This document shows positions 1 through 7,220 of a stretch of 15,062 nt of DNA, in pieces. The position numbers were made by a program, and so were the translations under genes. The DNA lies in contig CAUJEQ010000305.1 in NCBI GenBank assembly GCA_963169135.1, forward strand, positions 1-15,062. The letters run 5' to 3'. The DNA comes from Chloroflexota bacterium (GTDB taxonomy: Bacteria; Chloroflexota; Dehalococcoidia; Tepidiformales; Tepidiformaceae). Positions within the stretch are counted from its first letter, which is position 1. Every line of letters begins with the position of its first letter. A model generated the notes under the pieces. It worked only from the letters and a program-made list of their open reading frames with translations. It made no database searches and had not been told where the DNA came from.

Positions 1-738
1 GCGTTCATCGCCGTGAGCGATCCGCCGCTCGGGACCGTGGCGGTGCTGGCCTCCGGGATGCTCTGCTTTCAATTCGCCATCGGTCTCGCAAACGACATCA
101 TCGACGCCCCCGAGGACGGGGCAACGAAGCCCTGGAAGGCCATCCCGCGCGGCGTCTTGCGGCGCAGACACGCGGTTGGCGCGGCCGCCGGGTTTGCAGG
201 GGCCGGCATGCTCGTTACCTCCGGGTTGCCGTTCGGCGCGTGGCTCGTCGGGCTTGCGGGCCTCGCCTGCGGGCTGCTCTACGACGGGCAGTTCAAGCGC
301 ACGGCCCTCAGCTGGCTGCCTCTTGCGGTCGCGCTCCCGCTGGTCCCGGTCTGGGTGTACCTGGCGCTCGATGCGTGGGACCAGGTGCTCTGGTGGGCGT
401 TCCCGCTGGGGGGGTTGCTGGGGCTGTCGCTCCACCTCGCGAACCAGCTCCCGGACCTGGCGTTCGAACCGGGCAACCGCGGCACCGCCCACCGTATCGG
501 CGCCCGCCGGACGATGGCAGCCTCGCTGGGGCTCTACGGGGCGGCCGCGGTCCTGTCGTCGGCGGTCCTCTTCGCGACTTCCATCGCGGGGCTCGGCGCG
601 CTTGTCGCTTTCGGGGCGCTGTTCACTGGCTCCCTGGCATCGCGGTCGGTCTCATTCTTCGGGCGCGACGGCTTCTTCGGGCTGCTGGCCACATCGAGCG
701 CCCTCTTGGGCGTGATCTTCCTGGTGGGCGTGGGTTAG
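1..738 (+). CDS. UbiA-family prenyltransferase, 5' end cut by window
   Basis: Integral membrane enzyme of the UbiA superfamily, which transfers an isoprenoid chain from a polyprenyl diphosphate to an aromatic or other acceptor in the membrane. The frame is open from base 1, and a GTG at 13 lies in frame, but the first membrane helix that should precede the active-site motif is short or missing, so the true start is probably outside the window. Counting from the GTG, the first Asp-rich motif is NDIIDAPED (27-35), followed by the usual K-P-x-x-A-I-P-x-G segment. A YDGQFKR element is at 90-96. The second motif is NxxxDxxxE (144-152), with Glu where Asp is common. About six further hydrophobic helices follow. 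The substrate cannot be told: quinone, heme, chlorophyll-type and lipid prenylation remain possible. Its stop overlaps the stop of the convergent DUF885 gene by four bases. Confidence 0.8.
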   Translation, partial: AFIAVSDPPLGTVAVLASGMLCFQFAIGLANDIIDAPEDGATKPWKAIPRGVLRRRHAVGAAAGFAGAGMLVTSGLPFGAWLVGLAGLACGLLYDGQFKRTALSWLPLAVALPLVPVWVYLALDAWDQVLWWAFPLGGLLGLSLHLANQLPDLAFEPGNRGTAHRIGARRTMAASLGLYGAAAVLSSAVLFATSIAGLGALVAFGALFTGSLASRSVSFFGRDGFFGLLATSSALLGVIFLVGVG

Positions 739-2408
739 AGCCGGGCGAGCTCGCGCTGCATCTGTGCAAGGCCCATGGGGCCGAGGTTCAAGGCTGCCCG
801 GTGCCACTCCTTCAGGTCGAACTCCGCACCCCGGCGGTTGCGCGAGGCCTCCCGCGCTTCGAGCCAGCAGCGTTCGCCGACCTTGTAGCTGATGGCCTGC
901 CCGGGCGTGCCCAGGTACCGCACGACCTCGCTCTGCATGAAGTCCGCCGGGAACTGCGAGCGCTGGAGACAGAACTCCTGGCCGACTTCGGCGTTCCAGG
1001 TTTCGCCGGGGTGGAAGGTCTCGCCCCGGGGTATCGGCAGTTCGAGGTGCATGCCGATGTCGACGATGACACGCACGGCCCGCATCGCCTGGGCGCGCAG
1101 CATGCCGAGGTAGTAGTCCGGGTTCTCCAGGTAGCCGAGTTCGCCCATGAGCCGCTCGGCGTACAGCGCCCAACCCTCGACGTATCCGGACGTACCTCCC
1201 ATGAGCCGCTGGAAGCGCGAGAGTTCGCCCGCCAGGTACTTTGCCGTCGCCCGCTCGAAGTGGTGGCCGGGCACGCCTTCGTGGTAGGCGATGGAGACCT
1301 CGCCCCAGAGCGGGAACCGCGTCTTCCCGCCGGTTGGATACCAGGTGCGTCCTGGCCGGCTGAAATCCTCCGAGGGACCGGTGTAGTACATGGCCAGCGC
1401 GCCGCCCGGCGGGGCGATCATCGCTTCGATCTTTCGCAGCGGGGCCGGGATGTCGAAGTGGGTGCCATCGAGCTCGGCGATGGTTCTGTCCTGGAGGTCC
1501 TGCATCCACTGGCGGAACTCCTCGACACCGTCGATCGCGCGGGTCGGGTCGGATTCGAGGAACTGCTTGGTCTCTTCGATGGACGCACCGGGCAGGATGC
1601 GCGCGCAGGTGGCGCGCATCTCCTGTTCGATCCGGTGAAGCTCGTCCCAGCCCCACCTGTAGGTCTCCTCCAGGTCCAGTTCGATGCCGTTGTAGACGCG
1701 CGATGACAGCTGATAGAGGTCCCGTCCCACCCCGTCGCGCTCGACCGCGCCGTCCATGAAGCGCTCTTCCAGGTAGCGGGAGAACTCGCGATAGGTCTCT
1801 GCCGCCTGTTCGGCGCCCGCTTCGAGGTCGGCCCGCAGGCCCGCGGACGTCACCCCGGACTGGTCGAAAGCATCGATGAGGCCGTGGAAGAAGGAGCGCC
1901 GGCCGTCAGCGCCTCCGTACGTCGCGGATTGTTGGATCGCCTGCGCTACCTGCCGGCGCGCACTGGGGATGCGCTTTCGCTGGCCCTCTTCGAGTGTCTG
2001 GCGGTAGAGGGCCGCTCCGCGAGGCAGGTGCCTGAGCCGTTCGGCGATGTTCCGCCAGTCGTCTTCTGTCTGCCGGGGCATGAGGTCGAACACCATGCGC
2101 ATCGTGGTGGTCGCGTTTCGAAAGCCGCTGAGGCGGTAGTGGTCGCCGGCGGCCAGCAGGTCCTCGCGGAGCGTAAGGACGTCCTCCATCGCCTCCTTCG
2201 CGATGCGGTCGCGCTCATTTTCGATTGGCGCGGCGGTCAGCTTCGCCAGCGTTTCCCGCCGGAGCCGCGCGTGCGCCTCGTACCCTTCGGGCGAGTAGTC
2301 GCCCACCTCGGTGTCGTGGCCGGGCACGCCCATCATCGTGGCTGCGATCGGATCCAGCGCGGCTACCGCGTCGATGTAGTCGCTGGCGATGTCGTAGATG
2401 GCTGTCAT
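735..2408 (-). CDS. DUF885 family protein, probable zinc metallohydrolase/peptidase
   Basis: A 557-residue member of DUF885, a family of predicted metallopeptidase-like proteins of which few have a known substrate. The family hallmarks are present: AYHEGVPGHHF with the HExxPGH zinc-type motif at about 376-383, EGWALYAERL starting near 411, and RYLGTPGQAISYKVG near 497-511. Length is normal for the family. I see no signal peptide, so it is probably cytoplasmic. I chose the ATG at 2408 because GGGAGGG lies just upstream and the family-like N terminus begins there; an in-frame extension to 2504 would run into the preceding phosphatase gene. It sits 25 bases downstream of that phosphatase on the same strand and is probably co-transcribed. 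The substrate (peptide, amide or other) is unknown. Confidence 0.88.
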   Translation of the reverse strand: MTAIYDIASDYIDAVAALDPIAATMMGVPGHDTEVGDYSPEGYEAHARLRRETLAKLTAAPIENERDRIAKEAMEDVLTLREDLLAAGDHYRLSGFRNATTTMRMVFDLMPRQTEDDWRNIAERLRHLPRGAALYRQTLEEGQRKRIPSARRQVAQAIQQSATYGGADGRRSFFHGLIDAFDQSGVTSAGLRADLEAGAEQAAETYREFSRYLEERFMDGAVERDGVGRDLYQLSSRVYNGIELDLEETYRWGWDELHRIEQEMRATCARILPGASIEETKQFLESDPTRAIDGVEEFRQWMQDLQDRTIAELDGTHFDIPAPLRKIEAMIAPPGGALAMYYTGPSEDFSRPGRTWYPTGGKTRFPLWGEVSIAYHEGVPGHHFERATAKYLAGELSRFQRLMGGTSGYVEGWALYAERLMGELGYLENPDYYLGMLRAQAMRAVRVIVDIGMHLELPIPRGETFHPGETWNAEVGQEFCLQRSQFPADFMQSEVVRYLGTPGQAISYKVGERCWLEAREASRNRRGAEFDLKEWHRAALNLGPMGLAQMQRELARL

Positions 2409-2433
2409 TTCCGCCCTCCCTGCTGGCCCGGCA

Positions 2434-3240
2434 TTATCCTTCCCAGGGCAAGTGTCCGGCCAGTTTGACGAAGTCGGCGTAAACGCCCGGTGTGGCCGCC
2501 GCAACGGCCCGGGACTCGATGGTTGCCGGGGACCCGTCCCGCTGTCTCACGACTCCGCCAGCTTCTCGCACCAGGATCAGACCCGCGGCCACGTCCCACG
2601 GCTCCAGGTCCGAGTGCAGGTAGATGTCCCACTTTCCGGCAGCGAGGTACGCGAACCCCAGCGCCGCGGAACCTGTGACCCGCAACGACTGCATGCCCGG
2701 CCACAGGTGACTTGCGGTTGCAAGCTGCTGCGCTGCCCGCGCGTCGTTGTATCCGAGGTCGACCGCGACCACGGCATCCTGCACGGTCGCGCAATCAGTG
2801 ACTGTCACGCCGCGCCCGTTCAGGGTTGTCCCCTGCCCCTGGACGGCCATGCAGGTGTCCCCGAGCAACGGGTGCGTGGTCAGCCCGATCACCGGTTCGG
2901 AGCGGAAACAGAGGGCTATCGTGAACGCAAAGTGTGGGATGCCCCGCGAGAAGTTCTTCGTACCATCAAGCGGGTCGACGATCCACATCCATCCGTCAGA
3001 GCGGGTGCCGGCGGCGGTTTCCTCGCTGAGCACGGCATGCCCGGGGAACTCCTGCCTGAGGATCGCCGTGACGGCCCGCTCGACCGCCAGGTCCGTCGCG
3101 GTGACGACATTGCCGCGCCCCTTGACGCCGGCCAGGGCAGTCTGGCCGTAGCCCGCCCGAATGATGCTGTTCGCGGCGTCGGCGCACTGGAGTGCGACCG
3201 CCGTTGCATCGGCGCCGGAGCTCGAAACCGGAAGGTCCAC
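2434..3240 (-). CDS. Inositol monophosphatase family phosphatase
   Basis: A 268-residue Mg-dependent, Li-sensitive-fold phosphatase of the IMPase/SuhB/CysQ/HisN superfamily. Visible metal and catalytic motifs are SEETAAG (72-78), WIVDPLDGTKNF (86-97, with Asp89, Asp92 and Thr94) and LEPWDVAAG (212-220, with Asp216). All key residues are present, so the enzyme should be active. Candidate substrates are inositol phosphate, histidinol phosphate, PAP or fructose-1,6-bisphosphate; sequence alone does not decide. No ATG fits the N terminus. I chose the GTG at 3240, which lies seven bases after a TAGCAT box, compatible with a near-leaderless start. It is 25 bases from the nitroreductase stop and 25 bases from the DUF885 start, so it can be read from its own promoter and also within a three-gene unit. 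Confidence 0.9.
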   Translation of the reverse strand: MDLPVSSSGADATAVALQCADAANSIIRAGYGQTALAGVKGRGNVVTATDLAVERAVTAILRQEFPGHAVLSEETAAGTRSDGWMWIVDPLDGTKNFSRGIPHFAFTIALCFRSEPVIGLTTHPLLGDTCMAVQGQGTTLNGRGVTVTDCATVQDAVVAVDLGYNDARAAQQLATASHLWPGMQSLRVTGSAALGFAYLAAGKWDIYLHSDLEPWDVAAGLILVREAGGVVRQRDGSPATIESRAVAAATPGVYADFVKLAGHLPWEG

Positions 3241-3247
3241 GGCGGGG

Positions 3248-3253
3248 ATGCTA
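3248..3253 (-). promoter_or_regulatory. -10 box TAGCAT of the inositol monophosphatase gene
   Basis: Read on the minus strand, TAGCAT (TANNNT) lies seven bases before the GTG at 3240, inside the short gap after the nitroreductase stop. It supports that GTG as the start and suggests a promoter inside the gene block in addition to read-through. Confidence 0.4.
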
Positions 3254-3265
3254 CCGCCTCTCGGG

Positions 3266-3880
3266 CTAACGGTTGCGGCGGCGCAGCTCGCGCGCCGATA
3301 CCGCGTTGGCAGCGCTCCACCGGTCGAAGGCAACCAGGTGTTCGAGTGCCAACCGGTCCTGTGGAGCCGTCTCTTTGCGCGCGAGGTCCTCGGGGAGGCT
3401 GGCCGGGTCGCCCGGGTAGCCCGCCGCCACCACGGCAAGGATCCGCAGGTCGTCCGGCGCGCCGAACACCGCGCGCACGGACGGCTCGTCGAACCCGGCC
3501 ATGGGGTGGGCAATGAGCCCGAGTGCCGTCGCCTGCGCCATCAGGTTGCCGATCGCGATACCGGCATGCATGGCCCACACCTCGCGCGTTGTGCCACCAA
3601 AATCCTGCGGGGTGGTGTCGTGCGATGGCACGGCGGCAATCGCGAACAGGAGCGGCGCTGCGGGCGCCCAGTTGCGGTTGCCGTCGGAGATTGAGGCGAT
3701 GACCGCGGCCCGCGTCTCGGGCGAACGCGCGACGAGGATACGCGTGGGTTGCGTGTTCCCATGGCTCGGCGCTATCGAAACCGCCTTCCAGAGCAGATGC
3801 TGGAGTTCGTCCTCCACGGGACGACTGGAAAAGGCGCGCGAGGCGCGGCGGTTCGCGAGGGCGGGCAGCAGTTCTGGCAT
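3266..3880 (-). CDS. Nitroreductase family FMN oxidoreductase
   Basis: A 204-residue protein of the nitroreductase superfamily: dimeric FMN enzymes that use NAD(P)H to reduce nitro compounds, quinones, flavins or enones. The FMN-binding start RRASRAFSSRPV (11-22) and IAPSHGNTQPTRILV (36-50) are typical. GIAIGNLMAQATALGLIAHPM (107-127) matches the second flavin-site helix, and the C terminus has the ILAVVAAGYPGD strand. The length fits the short NfnB-like and malonic semialdehyde reductase-like group. The start is ATG 3880; a longer open frame upstream overlaps the divergent DUF429 gene and does not look like protein of this family. No good Shine-Dalgarno is visible. It is the first gene of the minus block that continues with the phosphatase and DUF885. 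The substrate is unknown. Confidence 0.88.
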   Translation of the reverse strand: MPELLPALANRRASRAFSSRPVEDELQHLLWKAVSIAPSHGNTQPTRILVARSPETRAAVIASISDGNRNWAPAAPLLFAIAAVPSHDTTPQDFGGTTREVWAMHAGIAIGNLMAQATALGLIAHPMAGFDEPSVRAVFGAPDDLRILAVVAAGYPGDPASLPEDLARKETAPQDRLALEHLVAFDRWSAANAVSARELRRRNR

Positions 3881-3895
3881 GGGCGCATGGTGCCA

Positions 3896-3912
3896 CGGTG
3901 GCCGGGCCACCG
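3896..3912. promoter_or_regulatory. Perfect 8+1+8 inverted repeat in the nitroreductase/DUF429 divergent region
   Basis: CGGTGGCC-G-GGCCACCG is a perfect palindrome around one central base. It fills the gap between two divergent start codons and ends just before the TACGCT box of the DUF429 gene. A further GCCAC half-site overlaps on its left (3892-3896), giving three GTGGC/GCCAC half-sites. The position is right for a repressor or activator site acting on one or both genes. That it is an operator is inference; GC-rich DNA gives such repeats by chance more often than AT-rich DNA. Confidence 0.4.
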
Positions 3913-3913
3913 C

Positions 3914-3919
3914 TACGCT
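3914..3919 (+). promoter_or_regulatory. -10 box TACGCT of the DUF429 gene
   Basis: TACGCT fits TANNNT and stands six bases before the GTG chosen as the start, so transcription should begin at or next to the start codon. There is no recognisable -35 hexamer and no Shine-Dalgarno, as expected for a leaderless mRNA. The same arrangement recurs at three other genes here. Confidence 0.55.
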
Positions 3920-3925
3920 GCGCGT

Positions 3926-4663
3926 GTGCCTGTCTTCGCCGGTGTCGACCTTGCCTGGAGCGGCCGCAATCCGACGGGCCTCTGCGTCCTCCGTCACGGG
4001 GCGACCGGGCTGCATTTCGAGTCGCTCGACTGCGCGACACTGACCGGAGTCGAAGTGGCGGCGTGGCTCGACACCCTCGGGCCCGAGGTGATTGCCGGGA
4101 TCGACGCGCCACTGGTGGTATCCCCCACACGGAGGGCAGAAGCGGAATTGGCCCGCGTGTACGGTTCGCGGGGAGTGTACGCCTACGCGGCCCGGCCGGA
4201 CTTCCTCCAGCGTCACGGCATCGCGGAGGGCCTCCGGCTTGGCGAAGCACTCACCACGACTGGCTGGAGCCTCGACCCCCATTCGAACGGCCCTCGCCGC
4301 TGTCTTGAAGTCTTTCCACACGCCGCGACCGTAGCGTTGTACGGCGCCGTGAGGGCGTTGCGCTACAAGAAGGGGCCGCTGGCCAGGAGGATGGAGCCGC
4401 TCGGCGAGTACCAGCGCCTGATCTGGACCCACGTGCGTTCGGAGGCTCCCGAGCTGCTGACCTCTCCGCTCGGAGAGTTCTTGCGCACGCCGGTCGAGCC
4501 GATCTCTGTACGGTCGGTGAAGGACGCCGAGGATCGGCTCGACGCAATCACCTGTGCGCTTTCGGCCTACCACGCCTGGCGCCATGGAAGCCTGGGAACC
4601 ACGGTGTTCGGCGATGCCGCGTCCGGGTACATTGCGGTTCCGGTGGCGGTCGCTCCGTCCTGA
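3926..4663 (+). CDS. DUF429 domain protein, predicted RNase H-fold
   Basis: A 245-residue DUF429 protein. The family is predicted to adopt an RNase H-like fold with conserved acidic residues and has no well-established function. Conserved points are GVDLAW near the N terminus (Asp8), AGIDAPL (Asp60), LEVFPHA (Glu128) and KDAEDRLDAITCALSAY (199-215, Asp206); the spacing suggests an acidic metal-binding cluster. The start is GTG 3926: the domain opens almost at once, and a TACGCT box lies exactly six bases upstream, which fits a leaderless transcript. An ATG at 3890 in the same frame would add 12 residues of non-family sequence and overlap the divergent palindrome. The stop codon ends at 4663, directly against the last base of the convergent argS gene, leaving no room for a separate terminator. 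Confidence 0.82.
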   Translation: MPVFAGVDLAWSGRNPTGLCVLRHGATGLHFESLDCATLTGVEVAAWLDTLGPEVIAGIDAPLVVSPTRRAEAELARVYGSRGVYAYAARPDFLQRHGIAEGLRLGEALTTTGWSLDPHSNGPRRCLEVFPHAATVALYGAVRALRYKKGPLARRMEPLGEYQRLIWTHVRSEAPELLTSPLGEFLRTPVEPISVRSVKDAEDRLDAITCALSAYHAWRHGSLGTTVFGDAASGYIAVPVAVAPS

Positions 4664-6364
4664 CTACATCTTTTCGGGTGCAGTCATACCCATGAGGTCG
4701 AGCACCCGCGCCAGCGAAATCCGCGCCGCCTGGACCAACCGGAGCCGTGCCCGCGACATCTCGACGTCCTCCGTAATCACCTTGAGCGAGGAGTCATTCG
4801 CCTGTTTGAAGGCGTCGTTGAACGCATGGAAGGCGTTGGCCAGCGACATGGCGTAGTGCGGCAGCTGCTGCGGCTCGAATGAGGTCGCAACGACCTCGAT
4901 CACATCCGTCAGGCGCATCATCTCGCGGATGAGCGCGAGTTCAGACGGGTGCGTCAGCTTCGAGACATCCCCGCCTTCGGGCGTCAGGCCCTGCTCGGCA
5001 GCCCGTTCGATGATGGAGCAGAGGCGGGCGTGCGCGTATTGCACGTAGAAGACCGGGTTGTCGCTCGATTGCTTCTTCGCCAGGTCGAGGTCGAAGTCCA
5101 TCTGCGCGCCGGGCGACCGGAGGAGGAAGAAGAACCGGGCCGCATCGGCGCCGACATCGTCGATGAGCTCGTCCAGCTTCACGAACTCGCCGCTGCGCTT
5201 GGCGATCTTCACGGCTTCGCCGCCGCGGTTGAGGAAGACAAGCTGGTAGAGCAAGACATGCAGTGCGTTGGGATCGCCGCCAACGGCACCGGTGGCCGTC
5301 TTGAGCCGGGAAACGTGGCCGTGGTGGTCCGCCCCCCAGACATCGATCACCAGGTCGAACCCGCGCCGGGTGAACTTGTCCCAGTGATAGGCGATGTCGC
5401 TGGCATAGTAGGTCGGCCGGCCGTCGGAGCGGACAACCACGTTGTCTTTGTCCTCGCCGAGCTCACTCGAGGTAAACCAGAGCGCGCCCTCGCGCTCCAC
5501 AAGCATGCCCTTCTCGCGGAGGATGCTCAGTGCTCTCTCGTAGGGACCCTCGGGGTCGTAGAGCGACTTCTCGCTGTACCAGTGGTCATAGCGGACGCCG
5601 AAGCGCTCCAGGGTTGCGCGGATGTTGCGCACCATCAGGTCGATGCCGAGCGTGCCAAGGGCGGGCGGCATCGGTTCGCCCTCGGGCATGAGGAAACGGT
5701 CCCCGGCTTCGTCTTTCACCATTTGGGCGAGTTCGACCATGTACTCGCCCGGGTAGCCGTCCTTCGGGATGTCCACATCCCGGCCGAGCAGTTGCTGGTA
5801 GCGCGCGTAAAGCGTCTCGGCGAAGAAGTCGGTCTGGGTACCCGCATCGTTGACGTAATACTCGCGCTCGACCGTATAGCCCGCAGCCCCCAAAGCCGAT
5901 GCCAGGGCGTCGCCGATGGCGGCGCCCCGGCCGTTACCCACATGCAGGGGGCCCGTGGGGTTGGCCGAAACGAACTCGACCTGGGCCTTCTTTCCCCTCC
6001 CGAGGGCAATATCGGCGAACGAAGGCCCGACGCGGATGACGTGTTCGACCTGTGCCTGCACGAACGCTGTGGAAAGGCGGAAGTTGATGAATCCTGGAGG
6101 CGCGACAGTCGGCGGTTCGATCGTCGTATCCGCGGGAATGTGCTTCGCGATGGCGCCGGCAACCTCGATTGGAGGCTTCATCGCGGCCCGCGCGAGACGG
6201 AGGGGCAGGGTGCTCGCGAAGTCGCCGTTGGCTGTGTCCTTCGGGCGCTCGAGCGATGCTCCGGGGATGGCCACGTCGGGCAGATCCCCGGCGGCGACCG
6301 CGGCGCGCGCACCCGCTTCAACCAGTTGTTCCAGATACGAGCGAATGTCTCGGGTGTCGGGCAT
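4664..6364 (-). CDS. argS: Arginyl-tRNA synthetase
   Basis: Charges tRNA-Arg with arginine using ATP, in the cytoplasm. The 566-residue length is typical. Domains in order: the N-terminal Arg-tRNA additional domain (about 1-90), the class I catalytic core with FVSANPTGPLHVGNGRG (131-147, the HIGH motif as HVGN), YYVNDAG (169-175) and SDGRPTYYASDIAYHWDKF (313-331), and the DALR anticodon-binding domain from about 440, ending MTAPEKM. The KMSKS loop reads KIAKR (386-390): both functional lysines or arginines remain, but Met and Ser are replaced by Ile and Ala. The start ATG 6364 lies nine bases after a TACGCT box, with no Shine-Dalgarno, so the leader is at most a few bases. It lies 47 bases downstream of the DUF402 gene on the same strand. 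Confidence 0.97.
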   Translation of the reverse strand: MPDTRDIRSYLEQLVEAGARAAVAAGDLPDVAIPGASLERPKDTANGDFASTLPLRLARAAMKPPIEVAGAIAKHIPADTTIEPPTVAPPGFINFRLSTAFVQAQVEHVIRVGPSFADIALGRGKKAQVEFVSANPTGPLHVGNGRGAAIGDALASALGAAGYTVEREYYVNDAGTQTDFFAETLYARYQQLLGRDVDIPKDGYPGEYMVELAQMVKDEAGDRFLMPEGEPMPPALGTLGIDLMVRNIRATLERFGVRYDHWYSEKSLYDPEGPYERALSILREKGMLVEREGALWFTSSELGEDKDNVVVRSDGRPTYYASDIAYHWDKFTRRGFDLVIDVWGADHHGHVSRLKTATGAVGGDPNALHVLLYQLVFLNRGGEAVKIAKRSGEFVKLDELIDDVGADAARFFFLLRSPGAQMDFDLDLAKKQSSDNPVFYVQYAHARLCSIIERAAEQGLTPEGGDVSKLTHPSELALIREMMRLTDVIEVVATSFEPQQLPHYAMSLANAFHAFNDAFKQANDSSLKVITEDVEMSRARLRLVQAARISLARVLDLMGMTAPEKM

Positions 6365-6373
6365 AGGGGATAC

Positions 6374-6379
6374 AGCGTA
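6374..6379 (-). promoter_or_regulatory. -10 box TACGCT of argS
   Basis: On the minus strand TACGCT is followed by nine bases and the argS ATG. This would give a leader of only two or three bases. It is the same hexamer as at the DUF429 gene and the ABC operon. No clear -35 is seen. Confidence 0.45.
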
Positions 6380-6411
6380 GTTGGCTCGAGAGAATCAGAA
6401 CAGTGCGGGAG

Positions 6412-6918
6412 CTACTTTTCGCTGAACGGGAACGCACGCTTCCGCGCCATCTCGGTGAGTTCGCGCGCCGCTATTTCGGCGTTTTCAATCACTTCGGGCG
6501 GGTAGCCGTACTTCTTCTGGTGTACCTCGAACTCGTCCTCGTCGAGGAGCTCGTAGCACCCATTCGGGAGCACCTTCACGTCGAGGTCGAGATCGACATA
6601 ACCGATCTGGCAACCGTCGAAGAGTGGGGGCGTGGTGACGTTGCAGTACCAGAGCGCGAGGGGACAACCTGGCCGGGACAACCGGAAGACGTTGTACCAG
6701 CGGTCGCGCCAGAAGTAGACGAGGGAGTCGTAGGGGGACCGGAACTCGCCCCGGCTCGTGTAGATCGGCGTGCGCGCCCGGTAGGACGCGACGAGAAGGT
6801 TGCCGTCGTCCGAAACCACCTGGAACGGCTGGATCCAGTGGGCAGTCCCATCGTACTTCGTCGCACGCAGGAGTGCGCGGGTACCGGGGCGGGCGCGGGG
6901 TCCGGCGAGGACATCCAT
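6412..6918 (-). CDS. DUF402 family protein, nucleotide-phosphatase-like
   Basis: A 168-residue DUF402 protein. Characterised relatives are nucleoside di-/triphosphatases (Ntdp type) and FomD-like hydrolases; the family has a beta-barrel that binds metal through clustered acids. Seen here: KYDGTAHWIQPFQVVSDDGN (21-40), a W-Y-N-V-F strand, and GYVDLDLDVKVLPNGCYELLDEDEFE (106-131) holding Asp109, Asp111, Asp113 and the LDEDE turn, which are the expected metal ligands. The ATG at 6918 is chosen because TATCAT lies exactly six bases upstream, the leaderless pattern seen at other genes here. A GTG at 6933 would add five residues but has no Shine-Dalgarno. The substrate is unknown. It lies upstream of argS on the same strand, but both have their own box. 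Confidence 0.83.
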   Translation of the reverse strand: MDVLAGPRARPGTRALLRATKYDGTAHWIQPFQVVSDDGNLLVASYRARTPIYTSRGEFRSPYDSLVYFWRDRWYNVFRLSRPGCPLALWYCNVTTPPLFDGCQIGYVDLDLDVKVLPNGCYELLDEDEFEVHQKKYGYPPEVIENAEIAARELTEMARKRAFPFSEK

Positions 6919-6924
6919 CCGTGG

Positions 6925-6930
6925 ATGATA
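6925..6930 (-). promoter_or_regulatory. -10 box TATCAT of the DUF402 gene
   Basis: On the minus strand TATCAT is followed by six bases and ATG 6918. This is the best match to the TATAAT consensus among the TANNNT boxes in the window and decides between two candidate starts. Confidence 0.5.
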
Positions 6931-6971
6931 CACACGGATCGCGCCGGAAACGCTCCCCTTACGTGAAGTAC

Positions 6972-6987
6972 AGCGAAAAACTTCGCT
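6972..6987 (-). terminator. Small stem-loop overlapping the stop of the 52-residue gene
   Basis: AGCGAA and TTCGCT form a six-pair stem with a four-base loop. The repeat covers two bases of the TAG stop (6986-6988) of the small membrane protein gene. On the minus strand the T-run lies in the loop and stem, not after it, so this is not a classical intrinsic terminator. It could be a weak terminator or a 3' end stabiliser; chance is also possible. Confidence 0.25.
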
Positions 6988-7144
6988 AGTTGTTGACTAT
7001 CGTCAGGCCGGCTGCCAACCCGGCAACCAGCGCAACAAGTGCGAGCAGGTAGCAGAAGAGCACCTGGCCCTGGCTGAACCGTTCCTGGATGTCCTGGTGT
7101 GTTGGGGCTGCGTTTGGGTCGTCGTGGCCGTGGGCTTCTGCCAT
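6986..7144 (-). CDS. Small single-span membrane protein, 52 residues
   Basis: Not recognised as a known family. The N-terminal half (1-27) is polar, with a His/Asp-rich start (MAEAHGHDDPNAAP). A single hydrophobic helix (about 28-50, rich in Leu, Ala and Val) runs almost to the C terminus, which ends IVNN. The pattern fits a tail-anchored or type II small membrane protein with its N terminus in the cytoplasm. The ATG at 7144 has GGAG nine bases upstream on the minus strand; another in-frame ATG at 7177 would add 11 residues but has a poorer ribosome site. It is read towards the DUF402 gene, with a 67-base gap, and diverges from the DUF309 gene. Reality is supported by the ribosome site and clean hydrophobic segment only. 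Confidence 0.55.
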   Translation of the reverse strand: MAEAHGHDDPNAAPTHQDIQERFSQGQVLFCYLLALVALVAGLAAGLTIVNN

Positions 7145-7169
7145 AGCTGCGCTCCAGGGTGTCGAGTCT

Positions 7170-7184
7170 GGCGACATTGTCGCC
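7170..7184. promoter_or_regulatory. Perfect 7+1+7 inverted repeat between divergent genes
   Basis: GGCGACA-T-TGTCGCC is a perfect palindrome around one base, in the 85-base gap between the 52-residue membrane protein gene and the DUF309 gene. It lies about 37 bases before the DUF309 -10 box and 26 bases before the small gene's ATG. This is a plausible dimeric regulator site acting on either promoter. No regulator gene is nearby, so the protein that would bind is unknown. Confidence 0.4.
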
Positions 7185-7220
7185 GCCCTGCCGTTTGTGC
7201 GCACCGGCGGCCCGGCGGTG

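Noticed and set aside
240..1706. Long plus-strand open frame running across the UbiA end and the DUF885 gene
   Set aside because: It is antisense or out of frame to two well-supported genes, has low-complexity Arg/Ala/Gly-rich translation and matches no family; a normal artefact of high-GC DNA.
2916..4250. 444-residue minus-strand open frame across the phosphatase, nitroreductase and DUF429 genes
   Set aside because: The translation is Arg/Pro/Ala-rich without motifs and overlaps three family-supported genes in other frames.
3881..4585. N-terminal extension of the nitroreductase frame
   Set aside because: The extension covers the divergent DUF429 gene and does not resemble nitroreductase sequence; the family start is at 3880.
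4949..6505. 518-residue plus-strand frame antisense to argS
   Set aside because: argS on the opposite strand has all its motifs; the antisense frame has no domain pattern and reflects codon bias.
6919..6933. GTG at 6933 as the start of the DUF402 gene
   Set aside because: No Shine-Dalgarno, and the TATCAT box lies between it and ATG 6918 at the same six-base spacing as in other genes, so the GTG would be outside the message.
7145..7177. ATG at 7177 as the start of the 52-residue gene
   Set aside because: It falls inside the perfect palindrome and lacks the GGAG spacing seen for ATG 7144.
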